The position numbers were made by a program, and so were the translations under genes. DNA of 64,000 nt from Triplophysa rosa. Taxonomy: Eukaryota; Chordata; Actinopteri; Cypriniformes; Nemacheilidae. The stretch spans positions 28,688 through 92,687 of the forward strand of contig NW_026634167.1 in NCBI RefSeq assembly GCF_024868665.1. The letters run 5' to 3'. Shown here one piece after another: positions 24,155-35,867 of this stretch (positions are counted from its first letter, which is position 1; each line of letters starts with the position of its first letter). The notes beneath the pieces were generated by a model. The model had not been told where the DNA came from. It saw only the letters and a program-made list of their open reading frames with translations, and did not search any database.

Positions 24155-25283
24155 CCCCCTAAGACATGTTTTGTTCCGAGAACGTTCTCATATGGTCACG
24201 ATGTGGTTTTTTAAAGGGGGACGTTATTTGGTGGACCTTCATAAAACAATCAGGACATTCTCTGAACGTATCGGGGGCCTTTACTATAGGACATTCTCAT
24301 AACATTTGCAGGACCTTCAGGGGACCAAACTACAACGTTGCCTGCCAACAAATGACAACCAGTTCTGTTATTTATTTCTCCTTTTGGTAATTGTATGACT
24401 TACCATCTGACAATGTAACTGTCATGACTCAGGCATTTCATTTTAGTATTTTTAAATGACACATTGACAATCAATATCACCTTTACACCCGCAGTTAATG
24501 TTACAAAACAAAATTCATCAAACCACCATTATTGTGATATTTGTTTGCTTTAGTTGTACTCTTCATTGTGTTAATTCTGCTCTTTTCATGCATGTGGTGG
24601 TGTTTCAGTAAGAACACTTGTGCATTGGCAAAGAACTGTTTGCTTTTTCATGATATGTGAAATAATAAAGTTAAGAAATGACTTTATTTAATCTTGAGTT
24701 CATGATTGATGAAAATTTACTGCAATAAAGAACAAGACAATAAACAAAACATTTTACTAACACACTTAAACAAGGAAATTTGCATTGATAGTGAAGGCTT
24801 GAGTCTCAGTATTTCATAAAACATCTTAATTTTTGTCAAAAACTTACAACTTAAACTTCTTAACTTTCATCCTTTGATCCTTTGATCACACACAGGTGCT
24901 ATCCTAGAATAATATTGCAGGCATTGGAAGAGGAAATTGAATTAACACAATGAAAGCCAAGAGCGCAACTAAAGCAGACACTGATCACAGTAATGGAGGT
25001 TTGTTGAAATTCAACATTATTTCAACATTAAAAGCATTAATTAACAGTGACAAATTAACCATTTTTCACATTGATTGAATGGTTTGTAACTGTTAGCTTG
25101 CTGTCTGGGGGTCCCCTATAAGTTCAGAGAACGTCCTGAATGTTCTGTGAAGGTCCACCAAATAACGTCCCCACACCCTTTAAAAAAGCACACCGTGACC
25201 ATATCAGAACGTTCTGGGAATGTATTCGACACCAGCAGGGACGTTGTGAGAACGTTCTCAGGACGAAACCTTTCTTACGGGAT
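24155..25283. mobile_element. Foldback element with CCCCCTAAG ends
   Basis: The left arm begins CCCCCTAAGACATGTTTTG and contains GAGAACGTTCTC, GTCACGATGTGG, GGACCTTC. The right arm carries the reverse complements (GAAGGTCCACC, CCGTGACCATATC, TTGTGAGAACGTTCTC, AACCTTTCTTACGGG). Inside both arms are the outer-arm blocks and shared box: TTTGCTTTAGTTGTACTC at about 24540 and GAGCGCAACTAAAGC at about 24963. The loop is AT-rich and non-coding. Confidence 0.75.
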
Positions 25284-25784
25284 ATGGTCCCGAAGGGCCA
25301 TTGTCCTACAAAGTTTAGCTCCAACCCAAATCAAACATCAAGCTCATCGATGTCTTCTAGAATTACAGAACTACATTCCATTCATCTGAGAAACACTTCT
25401 ATTGTTTTTTTGACAGCTATTGTACTTCTATTATTTTGTTGACGTTGGCAGCTGTACTTTTATGCTTTCAACAATGGGAGGCTCAATGGGTGGTGCCTGA
25501 ATTACACTACTTGAATGCAGAAAAGCAGGATCCCAAAATAAACCCAAAAGACAGCAAAGCCGACACCACTTCTGTGTTATTTTACAACTTCAATGTGTCA
25601 CATGTCGTAATGAACGCCCGACTTGGGGGTATGAGTTTAGCAGGTGCACTTTAAAACAGCAGGCAAATAACTGTTTAATTTTTTTGGCAATGCTATGTTT
25701 AACTCTTATTGTAAATATACAATACAATTATTTCTAGAACTGTGTATCATAGATCTGATTTCACATTCGTATGTACATGTATAA

Positions 25785-25885
25785 CCACACTGTCAGAAAA
25801 AATGTGTCAGATTTGTACCTTTAGGGGTACAATGGCTTGTCACTGGGGCAGTACCCTCAAAGGTACACATATTGTACCCTTCACA
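25785..25885. mobile_element. Short CACTGTCAGAAAAAATG-type MITE fragment
   Basis: CACTGTCAGAAAAAATGTG followed by TTGTACCTTTAGGGGTAC and its mirror matches a common fish short element with CACTG ends and GGTACAA repeats. The right end was not resolved. Confidence 0.45.
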
Positions 25886-25892
25886 TGGATAC

Positions 25893-26870
25893 CCAGACAG
25901 CAAGCAACCATTGAATCAATGTAAACAAATAGCTGATTTGTGAATGTTAATTGTTGAATCAATATCACTTTTGCACCTGCAATTAATGTTGAAACAAATC
26001 ACCATTATTGTGATCAGTGTTTGCTTTTTTTGGGCAATTGAATCCAGACTTTCATTAAAGGTGTGTTTTTTCCCCGTTTTCGAAGCTTTGATTGTGTTTT
26101 TTGGGTGTTTAACAATGGAGTTTAATGTAAAAAATTTTTTACTGTGTTACACATATGTTGTGACAAAGAAAACTAAGATCAGAAAATGATTGTTATTTCA
26201 TCTCAATGAAAAACTTTAAATTATTTTTGAGTGTGATATGTTATTAATATGCGAGTGTGCAGTTATGATACAGCTTAAAGCGTATGAAGCAGTGTTATGG
26301 ACGACTAACAGGATAAATTATCACAAATTTGCTACTTTTCTGAATCAGTTCGACATGAAGAATTGGTGTATGAATCTCAACCATGGTGACAATCATCAAA
26401 CTAAATCAGATAAAATGCAATGCATGCTGGGAGTCATGAATGAGTTCGTACTATGATGATACCCAGCATGCATTGCAGCATGAAGCTTTCTTTTGTTGAT
26501 TTTCACACCATTGTTGAGATTCATACACAGAAATGAAACAGTTTTGTGAAAATCATTTGTTCTGTAGATTGTCCATAAAACTGCTTAAATCTTTTTAAAC
26601 TGTGTCATAACTGCACATTCACAGGTAAAAACATAAGACACTCAAAAAATATTTGCAGAACTTCATTGTGATGAAATAACAATCATTTTCTGATCTCAAT
26701 GGATCTTAGTTTTCTTTGCCACAACATATGTTTTAGACAGTAAAGATAACTTAACATTAAAGTCAAGAGCCCAACTAAAGCAAACACTGATCACAATAAT
26801 GGTGATTTATTGAATTTTCAACATTAATTTCAGGTGCAAAAGTGATATTGATTCAATGCAATTGAAGAGA
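25893..26870. mobile_element. Near-complete ~980-bp palindromic foldback element
   Basis: The outer arm 25893-26035 (CAGACAGCAAGC to GTGATCAGTGTTTGC) is mirrored by 26760-26870. Inner arms pair at length: ACATATGTTGTGACAAAG near 26150 with TTTGCCACAACATATG near 26718, and a 20-bp tract around TCAGAAAATGATTG near 26180 with its complement near 26690. The centre is TGCAATGCATGCTGGG (26416 on) paired with CCCAGCATGCATTGCA (26463 on). Open frames inside are short and lack domains. Confidence 0.85.
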
Positions 26871-27645
26871 TCACCGGAACATCAATATCAGAAGTTCAGA
26901 AGACATCATAAAAAGACGTTGTAAAAACTTTCATGCTGGCTCTTCATGGGACATCTTTTCAACGTTATCAATGACATAGAAAACACGGCCTTCGGGAACT
27001 GCAAAAAAAAAACGAATTACTAAAACGCTGGGTGAAGAGTTCAACAAAAGCAAACACTGATCACCATGGTGACTAAATAATGGGCACTACATCAGTTTCT
27101 CTCTGTTAATGACAAATATGCATGGATTGTCTGGTTCTGGCATGCAGATGTAAGTTCTATTCATCACTACTGACCGCTAACGTCACCACCTCGTTTGTTT
27201 CATCCAGCATCTTTTGTGCTTTATGTCAAGAGACATTTAAATGTTTCTGAGGTTTTTCTATAATAAGATGTATTGAAAAACATGTTTCAGTAAATCAGGT
27301 TTCGCCGGTAATGGCTCATTACACAATTTATACAATTACATTTCTGCGCTATTGAGTCTGATTAAGATCCTGCATGCTCGAAATGTCAAACGCTATGTAA
27401 AAGTCTAGTAAAATATATTTTTGGAGTTTTGGTGTGCCAACTTTACATACATTTTTTATTTGTAAAGTTTTGATTTTTATATTTTTGATATTTGGATATA
27501 TACATATGGTTAGTTTGGTCAAGCATCCATTTCAAGTGGATGTGCGTGCTTTTGTTGTGTTTTGTTCTAATGACAAAAAGGAACAACTAAACTGAGTTAA
27601 ACATTTATTTGTGGTAATACCAAACACTTATCCACCTAACTATAT
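26871..27645. other. No gene recognised
   Basis: AT-rich, with an inverted shared box near 27040-27065 (CAACAAAAGCAAACACTGATC). There is no exon-like ORF and no complete element. Confidence 0.5.
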
Positions 27646-27647
27646 CC

Positions 27648-27800
27648 CTGACAGCAAACAATCAATGTTAAAAAAGTTTGATTTGTCAACATTAATGACA
27701 TTAAATTAATATCACTTTTGCACTTAATGTTGATAAAATGATGCAAATGGCATCTAGCCACCATAATGGTAAAAAGTGTTTGCTTTAGTTGAGAGCTTGG
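27648..27800 (+). repeat. Foldback-family arm
   Basis: CTGACAGCAAACAATCAATG, a TTAATATCACTTTTGCAC block, ACCATAATGGTAAAAAG and TTTGCTTTAGTTGAGAGC, in forward orientation. It is followed at about 27845-27910 by a fragment of the inner arm (GACAATCATCAAACTAA, GCAATACATGCTGGAAG). Confidence 0.7.
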
Positions 27801-28014
27801 CTACACATTAACACTTAAACATCAACACTCAGCACACACACTTCAACAATGATGACAATCATCAAACTAATTCAGATAAACAGCAATACATGCTGGAAGT
27901 CATGAATACTGAGAAATTATTACAACTACTGTCAGTTGATTCTTTTTTACATTGTTTTAACAGAAGTATTTATAACACTGTTATAACAGACATTGAAAAC
28001 TTAACCTAACCCCC

Positions 28015-28320
28015 CTGAGTCAAGAGTCAAGGTCCCAACTAAAGCAAACTCTGAACACAATAATGGTGGTTTGTTGAAATCTCAACATCTTTTCAACATT
28101 AATTTCAGGTGCAACAGTGATATTGATTCAATGAGATTAGCATTGACACATCATCCATTATGAACATTGATTCAGTGGTTTTCATCTGCTCTCTTGCTAT
28201 CTAAGGTAACTAGCAGATGAGTTGAATCAGGTGTTTTATATAGAGACACATCTAAAACATTCTGTCAGGGGGTTCCTGAGGATCAGGATTGAGAACACCT
28301 GAAGCAGAGGTGTATAGTAG
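28015..28320 (-). repeat. Right half of the CAGAGGTGGG foldback family
   Basis: It matches 13155-13440 nearly base for base: GTCAAGGTCCCAACTAAAGC, CTCAACATCTTTTC, CAGTGGTTTTCATCTGC, GAATCAGGTGTTTTATA, CAGGGGGTTCCTGAGG. The left half is absent. Confidence 0.8.
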
Positions 28321-28429
28321 TTTAGTATTTTACTCAGGGGTGCCCAAACTCAGTCCTCGAGGCCGGTGTCCTCCAGAGTTTATCTTCATCCCTAATCAAA
28401 CAAATCAAACACACATGTCTGTAGCTTCC

Positions 28430-29440
28430 CTGATAGCAAGAGAGCGATGAAAACTATTGAATCAATGTTAAAAACTGTTGAATCCTCAATGTGTTGTTGT
28501 CAGCCACCATTATTGTGATCAGTGTTTGCTTTAGTTGAGTTCTTGACTCTCGTGTTTTAATGTCAAGTTTTCATTGTCCGCTGTAACAGAGCTGAAATAT
28601 GTTTGTTGAGGTAATGAGAAACAAGATCCATTAGAATCAGCTGAAGATGGATGTTGTGAGGTTATATATATACTGTAGCTCATGAGAGTGATGTTTTATT
28701 AGTGTTTTAAGTTTCTGTGATACTTCTGTGTGATTAAAGCAGTGGTGAGGTGTCAGACTTTCATTCATTTACAGGAAATATTCCTTACATTTGTCTTGTT
28801 GCTGACTCAATTAGACATGAGGAATCGGTGTATGAAGCTCAGCAATGGTGACGATCAACAAAATAAAACTTCATGCTCCAATGCATGCTGGGTAACGTTT
28901 TAGTACAACACTCATTCATGACTCCCAGCATGCAATGCAGTTGATCTGTTTATCAGAATTAATGGGGATTGTCACCATTGTTCAGATGTGTATGAAGAGT
29001 GTTGATGTCTAAGCGTGTCACTTGTGTTTATTTGGTCACAGTAACTTCTCACTAGTAAACCAGAACATTTCAATCAGTCATGAAGATCAGATTGAAGATT
29101 ATATTGTAAGAGTTCTCATCTTTATTTTATTCTCATCCTTTCATTCACAGTAACACTATCCTTCACCATCTCTAGTGTAAAACATCTCTTTCTTTATAAA
29201 CGCACACGTGTTCTCACAGAAACACTACTGTAAGCACTTAAAGAGGAGTGAGAACTAAATGAAGATGAGTCAAGAGCTCAACTAAAGCAAACACTGATCA
29301 CAGTGATGGTGATTTGATGAAATGTCAACTTTTTTTCAACATTAATTGCAGGTGCAAAAGTGATATTGATGAAATGCCATTAATATTGACATATCAGCAC
29401 ATCTGAACATAGATTCAATGGTTGCTTGCTGTCAGAGTTT
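28430..29440. mobile_element. ~1.0-kb palindromic foldback element
   Basis: Left arm: CCTGATAGCAAGAGAGCG, ATTGAATCAATG, TGCTTTAGTTGAGTTC. Right arm in mirror order: GAGCTCAACTAAAGC, GCAGGTGCAAAAGTGATATTG, GATTCAATGGTTGCTTGC. The centre pairs CAATGCATGCTGGG (28881 on) with CCCAGCATGCAATG (about 28922). Same architecture as 25893-26870. Internal loop sequence differs. Confidence 0.8.
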
Positions 29441-29539
29441 CTCTTGATCTTGAGGATGTTGATGAGTTTGTTCAGGTGTGTTTGATTTGTTTGAGTAGGG
29501 TAAGAGCTAAACTCTGGACCACACTCTGCACGAGTTTAT

Positions 29540-29995
29540 CAGAGGCGTTTAGTACTCAAGTATTTTACTCAAGTACATTTATCCACTATCTTTATATATT
29601 TTAGTGTTTTTCCTTTTGGGAAATTTTACTTCACCACATTATAAAGCATAAACATATGTAGTTTAATCCACCACATTTCATAAAACAATTTTTTATATGT
29701 TTTTTACCTTAAATACTTAAGAACATAATAAATCTACTATCTTACTTTTACTCAAGTAAAATGATTGTTGAGTAAATTACTTGAGTAAAAGGAAGAAAGA
29801 ACTTTGACTTTTAATGTACTTTCTTAAATGTAAAAATTGCCATGTAGTTTTCAAATGCAGTTGAGTAAAAAGTATGATATATGCCATGCTTTATAATGTA
29901 TGGAAGTAAAACATTTCCAAAGTAAAAACACTAGTAAACAAAAGTAAAGATACTTGATCCCTGAGAGTAAAATACTCAAGTACTTTACACCTCTG
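29540..29995. mobile_element. hAT-type MITE with CAGAGGCGTTTAGTACTCAAG ends
   Basis: The left end CAGAGGCGTTTAGTACTC and right end AAGTACTTTACACCTCTG form an inverted repeat that extends through ACTCAAGTATTTTACTC. No matching 8-bp duplication is visible (GAGTTTAT versus TAAAATGC). It has no coding capacity. Confidence 0.75.
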
Positions 29996-30291
29996 TAAAA
30001 TGCGTTGTTTATTTCAATGTTGTCTCTCTTTTTACTGGGACATTCCTGAGTGATCGATTCTTTTGAGTCAAATCTTTTGAAATCATTAATTGAACAATGG
30101 GCAAAACCATCTGAATAGGCTAATAAATCAGTTCAAATGATTTGTTAAGTTCGCAGCATGATCTTAATCGTCTGAAGCGGCGGGTTACTCACTTCTCATC
30201 GTGGGAAACTTAAGAACACGCAGAACACAAAGAGCGTTGGATGAAGTGGATATGAATCTATATCTATCGAACCAAAACCGCCAGAGGTGTA

Positions 30292-30620
30292 TAGTCCAGG
30301 GGCTAAAGAGTAAAAGTCCTGCCATATTTTTGTTTCACCCGTGAACCCATGAGCTGATTTCACAAGAGGAGGAACCAAGTCATTCCTTTCAAGTCACAAG
30401 CAAGTCTCAAGTCACATCCAAGTCCTCAAAGAGTTAAAGTTAATGAGATAATTAAGTGATGATTGAGCATTAGTGATGAACACCTGCTGTTATTGAGAAT
30501 CACAGAGGATCAGATGTTGATGTTTTATTGGTTCAAATGATGCCACCATCATGGAGATCAGTGTTTGCTTTAGTTGAGCTCTTGACCTTGACCCCTGTGT
30601 TAGATTTCTCTCTGTATAGG
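30292..30620 (-). repeat. Composite CAGAGGTGTATAGTCC repeat, reverse copy
   Basis: It begins CAGAGGTGTATAGTCCAGGG and runs through AAGTCCTGCCATATTTTTG, AAGTCATTCCTTTCAAG, CACCTGCTGTTATTGAG and the box TGCTTTAGTTGAGCTCTTGAC to the TAGATTTCTCTCTGTAT end. It is the reverse complement of the copies at 34999-35424 and 41172-41601. Confidence 0.85.
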
Positions 30621-31340
<720 letters not shown>

Positions 31341-32121
31341 GTTCCAAAGCCGTTCTATTGTAACAGTCTAAAATGTTTTTTTATTGTATATTCTCTCCGT
31401 GTGAATTTGAAAATGATTTATCTGAGTCAACGTGTAATATCACAAGCAGCCACTCGAGGGCGCTAGGTTAAATGGTTACCGGATATAAGCCCTTATACAC
31501 CGACAAGGAAGAGAGTTCGTTCGGTCGAGGGAAATCTCGCGGTTGAACTCATGTACCTACACATGCTAAGTCCTGTTTGAGAACGGTGTACGTTTAAGCT
31601 CAAACGTGAGTATGGGTTGGCTGTTATTATTTGGTATGTGATGTATTTGAAATTGCTGTGGCTAATGTTAGCTATTTTACGTTCCGTTGTAGAAAGTACT
31701 CTTTTCTTAAGTGGACGTATGGATGTTTGCTTTATGTAGATGAGAATCTTTATTGATCCATAACACTGTTGGCCACGATGCTCATTATATGAACCCATCC
31801 ACGACATGTCGGTCTAAGGCCAGGATTACGGAGCTGTGTATGACCCCGATGTGGCGAGACTATAGCACTCGGCTATCATCACCGTAGCATTGAAGCTAAG
31901 GATGTATGGATGGTTATATTCACTCCTCACTCAAAGGAGTATAACATTGCATGGCTCTCAAATATTCTCTTGGAACTTTATTCATCTCGTTGCCATCATC
32001 ACATCATATCATATCATCTAACTCTGAACACTTACGATAAGTTTCCTTTATTATTGACCATCTTTAATATGCTAAGACTGCTAGGGTGTTTATGATGTTT
32101 ATTTCTATGTGGCTGGTATAT

Positions 32122-32161
<40 letters not shown>

Positions 32162-33024
32162 TGCACTGCACTGCACTGGGTAATAAAACAACACAAAATA
32201 GATTATCTGTTTGATGAAGTGGGTTTATTCAGTTTCCGTAAAAACTTCTGTTGAACCCCCTCAGTGTAATACCTCCTCATAATTATGATATTACACTATG
32301 TCAGAGTTTTGGATGTCTGCTAGAAAGGACTACCCTGCTTTGTCTGAAAAGACAATAAAGTGTCTTTTACCTTTCGATACAACCTAGTTCATGTTTAGTT
32401 TCACTTTCGTTTTATTTCGTTCCTTTGTTAAGTATTCGTTGATAGTCATAATGCGTTACACCACAACATTTAGTTTGGCTAAAAGTATTTATTTAAACAT
32501 TCGTTAGATGTTATGCGCGCGTGCGCAAATAGTTTAGTATGATTTCTTGCCTGTTATATACAGGATGACCGGAGCGTCCCGTGCGCAGCTCGCGCCCACA
32601 TGTGCTCTCATAGCGACACAGCGCGCACAGCACTGCTGCCTGTTCACATACAGTACACATGCGAGTTTGTGTGACGTTATTTCTCTCTGTACTCTTTCTG
32701 TAGCGCGAGTCATAGACAGATTCAGTGAATGTTGCTGTGAGAAGAGAAGGTTCACACAGTTCAAGAGAGAGTGATTGACAGCGTGATGCGATCGATCGTT
32801 TCCACCCAACAATAGAATATATACAGTTTTAGGTATGACATGATGTGTTTATTGAGCTTTAGTTCATTTAACTTTTCTTTACTACAACCTTTTGAAGTCG
32901 AATCTCACTATTATATTTTATATTTACACAAATACTGTAGTTATATTTTAGGAGCTGTTTGATTTGGGGTAAGTTTTACTTTTTGATAATATTTGTTCTT
33001 CTGAGGGTCTAGACTATGCAGCTA
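31341..33024. other. No gene recognised; (TA)n at 32125-32157 and (CTGCA)n at 32158-32178
   Basis: There is no supported coding exon. Bases 32500-32820 are CpG-rich (GCGCGCGTGCGC, GCGCACAGCACTGC) with open frames on both strands but no domain. This could be the interior of the transposon whose right end is at 33149. Confidence 0.45.
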
Positions 33025-33149
33025 CGATCACTTGACGCAAAAAAACAGCGGTGGATGCCGTTATGGATATATCGTCATTTTTATCGTTATCGCAAGAAAT
33101 ACCAGGAATTATCGTGATGGAGTTTTAGGGCCATATCACCCATCCCTAC
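33025..33149. mobile_element. Right end of a hAT-like element (CCATCCCTA)
   Basis: Read on the minus strand it begins TAGGGATGGGTGATATGGCC and continues with CGATAATTCCTGG and CGATAACGATAAAAATGACG, a common fish hAT terminus. No matching left end with TAGGGATGGG was found upstream. Confidence 0.55.
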
Positions 33150-33160
33150 TGTTCAGTTAA

Positions 33161-33514
33161 AGGGGTCATATGGCGCGAACACGTGTTTTTCTGTGTCTTT
33201 GGTGTGTTATAAGTCACTCATGCGTGTATTAGACAAGTAAAATTGCAGAAATGAAAGTGTGGGAACAAAAGAAACATTCTATGTAAAAGCAAATGCTCAC
33301 CCAGACCTGCCTGAAACACCTCGTGTAGCCACACCCCCACAAATCTACGTCAGTTGGTGGTCTGATTTGACTGAGACAGCCCAAATGTAGAAGCAAGTAA
33401 GGTGGGCGTACCTGTCAGTACAAATGAAGAGGAACCTGATGTTCCAAATATGGTCAGAGGCGTCACATTTCCCTCACACACTTGCAGTATTCCACCAATC
33501 ACTACGCACTGGTT
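33161..33514 (+). mobile_element. Kolobok-like element, left portion
   Basis: It is preceded by TTAA (33157-33160) and begins AGGGGTCATATGGCGCG. It parallels 49306-49970 (GTGTTTTTCTGTGTCTTTGG, CACCCAGACCTGCCTGAAAC, AATCACTACGCACTGG) but lacks the THAP-coding segment. It breaks off at 33514 directly into L2 LINE sequence. Confidence 0.75.
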
Positions 33515-33697
33515 CACACCTTAGAAATGTTGCCAAATTGCGAAATATTTTATGTGTGGCTGACGCAGAGAAGCTTATTCATGCATTTGTGACCTCAAGA
33601 CTTGACTACTGTAATGCACTGCTTAGTGGTTGTCCTGCAGCATCAATAAACAAACTACAGTTAGTTCAGAACGCAGCTGCCAGAGTTCTAACCAGAG
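33515..33697 (+). pseudogene. L2 LINE reverse-transcriptase fragment
   Basis: It encodes LRNVAKLRNILCVADAEK, FVTSRLDYCNALLSGC and QLVQNAAARVLTR, the C-terminal region of fish L2-type reverse transcriptase, nearly identical to 51279-51455 and its duplicate. The LINE sequence ends abruptly after AACCAGAG. Confidence 0.85.
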
Positions 33698-34385
33698 GAC
33701 TGTTCCATAAAAGGCCGCTAAGAAAAGCGGAGATTAAAGCAGACTAAATCTCATTTTAGGAAGAGCATTACTGGAAACAGTGAATCTCTGGCCTTCTGTC
33801 TGAGTCACAAATCTCACTTATACAAAACCGAATGAACCGAACTGGTCAGTCATGCTTAATTAGGTTCCATAAAGTGAAGTTGAAGATCATGTGATCTGAC
33901 TAATTTCAGTCAGGTTCAGATAATTGCGTGTGCACGCTAATATTCAGCAGCCCTACAAGTCGAGCTTTGATCAAATCGATCCGCTAAGGAAAAGAGAGCG
34001 ATGATTGGTGCACTTCTTATGTGTTTAACATCCAGCGTATTGGTGCATTACCGCCACCTTCTGCAAAACGTGAAGAGTTTAAACCTCAAAGGTACGAAAC
34101 TGTGGTACTACCGCTGCAAATAATGAAACCAGAGGGAAAGACTGGCAAGAAGTAAGCATAAAGTGTTCAAATATATTCATATAGCCTATTTTAATACAAA
34201 TAAATTAAATAATACTATATAATAATCTTTGCTACAATAAGGAAAAAGGAATATAGCTGAAAAGTTAATAAAGTTGAAAGTTAAACCTGAAAATCCAACA
34301 AATGATGTTTTATTAACAAAGTTCAGGAGAAGCCGGAGCTCATAATCAAACTCGGCTGGTTCGCTACAAGCAATCACGATTTTCA
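33698..34385. other. No gene recognised
   Basis: Mostly AT-rich DNA with no domain-bearing frame, splice-bounded exon or named element. Confidence 0.45.
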
Positions 34386-34389
34386 CCCC

Positions 34390-34765
34390 ATCAGCTCAAG
34401 CGAGCCTCCGCATAAATAAGACCAGAATTCTTACCTGCACCTTCTCTACAGTAGTGCAACATCCCTCCACCTCCGCGGCCGATCTCCCCGAACTCGCTTC
34501 CCGCAGCAGGACCCCGGGGGGTGAGCTCTGGGTTAGGGCTGTTTCCGAGCTTGGCGCACTCGCCCCCATCAGGGGGAGAGTGTTCGGGTTCGGAAAGAAA
34601 CCGGCGAGCTCGGAGCCCGCTCCCTGGACAGCACGCCATAAGCATATCTTACCTACCCCTGCTATCAACATCATCCCTGCCACCATTATTATTATTGGCT
34701 TAGGCGGACTCGTGAACTGGAAAAAGATGCAAGAAGAACCGCCACATGCAAGACAGTGACACAGG
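34390..34765 (-). other. GC-rich island with overlapping open frames
   Basis: This block is much richer in CpG than its surroundings. Open frames of 84 and 128 residues on the minus strand and 101 on the plus strand overlap. On the minus strand, CGAACACTCTCCCCCTGATG, GCGCCAAGCTCGGAAAC and the donor-like GAAGGTGCAG|GTAAG resemble a multi-copy exon-like repeat I associate with fish genomes. No domain is recognised. It may be a retrocopy exon, a TE-internal CpG block or a promoter island. Confidence 0.35.
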
Positions 34766-34998
34766 GCCTGTTGTTTCAACACTATTTAATAGTATGCTTT
34801 CTTTCTCAGCTATAGCCAACAATAAAATAATTTTATTCAACTGAAGGAAAAGTCAAAAATTTAAGGCTACAAAAAATGATAACTCTGTCTGTTTAATTGT
34901 CATCAAAAATCATCTTATTGCCCCATCAGTCTTCTACAACCATCATTGGCAGCCTCTCTCTCCACAGGCAGACGATATACAACACACACAAGGCATCT

Positions 34999-35424
34999 GA
35001 AAACGTCATGAAAACAGTGAAGAGTCGCTCACCGCACAGCTCTGATCTCTGTGCTTTACAACAGCACATGCATTGATACAGAGAGAAATCTAACACAGGG
35101 GTCAAGGGTCAAGAGCCCAACTAAAGCAAACACTGATCTCCATGATGGTGACGTCATTTGAACCAATAAAACATCAACATCTGATCCTCTGTGATTCTCA
35201 ATAACAGCAGGTGTTCATCACTAATGCTCAATCATCATTTCATTACTCACTTAATGATCTCATTCACTTTAACTCTTTGAGGACTTGGATGTGACTTGAG
35301 ACTTGCTTGTGACTTGAAAGGAATGACTTGGTTCCTCCTCTGGTGAAATCAGCTCATGGGTTCATGGGTGAAACAAAAATATGGCAGGACTTTTACTTCT
35401 TGGCCCCTGGACTATACACCTCTG
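34999..35424 (+). repeat. Composite CAGAGGTGTATAGTCC repeat, forward copy 1
   Basis: It runs from GTCATGAAAACAGTGAAGAG through one 91-bp unit (ACAGCACATGCATTGATAC, TCTAACACAGGGG), an inverted shared box, TCAATAACAGCAGGTGTTC and GGACTTGGATGTGACTTGAG to CCCCTGGACTATACACCTCTG. It is nearly identical to 41172-41601, which suggests recent mobilisation or duplication. Confidence 0.9.
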
Positions 35425-35429
35425 GTTTT

Positions 35430-35860
35430 AAGTAATCTGTTTCAGAATTTTAATGAAACTTTTTCAATGGAAACTTTTATTTTGGGGTGTAAGTATGTGC
35501 AGAAAAAGCGTTTTGATTGTCAATTGCAGAATTTTGTTTTAGGTCAAGCTAAAATGGCAATTTACTCAAGTAGGAAAAACAGAATTGAACTAAAACCTGG
35601 TCAAAATGTTACGGTTTTATTTTCGACGCTTTTAAAGTCCAGAGTGCTGATCGATTTCAATTTTTGTAAGGCGGTGGACGATCTGACCTCTTTTGAAATT
35701 AAATGGTGTAGTAGAGGGGCTTTGTGTTCTGTGTATGAAAATGAATTGTTCTTTGCATATTTTTGATCATTTTATTTTTTGTTAATGACATGAGATTCAT
35801 GTAAACTGGTTCCTTGAAAGTTGTAATAAAGAGCTTTCTAAATTCTCTCTCTCTCTCTCT
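35430..35860 (+). pseudogene. Truncated L1/Tx1-type LINE, 3' end of ORF2 plus tail
   Basis: The frame to the TGA at 35764-35766 contains FVLGQAKMAIYSSRKN, LKSRVLIDFNFCKAV and FEIKWCSRGALCSVYENEL, which I recognise as the C-terminal region downstream of the reverse transcriptase in Tx1-clade L1 LINEs of fish and frog. It is followed by a short 3' UTR with AATAAA at about 35825 and a (CT)n tract at 35845-35862. The 5' part is missing (typical truncation). The composite repeat abuts its left end. Confidence 0.6.
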
Positions 35861-35867
35861 CCGTCAG

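Noticed and set aside
25436..25654. 72-residue frame (MLTLAAVLLCFQQWEAQW...) resembling a signal peptide start
   Set aside because: No splice context, no downstream domain, and it sits between foldback elements.
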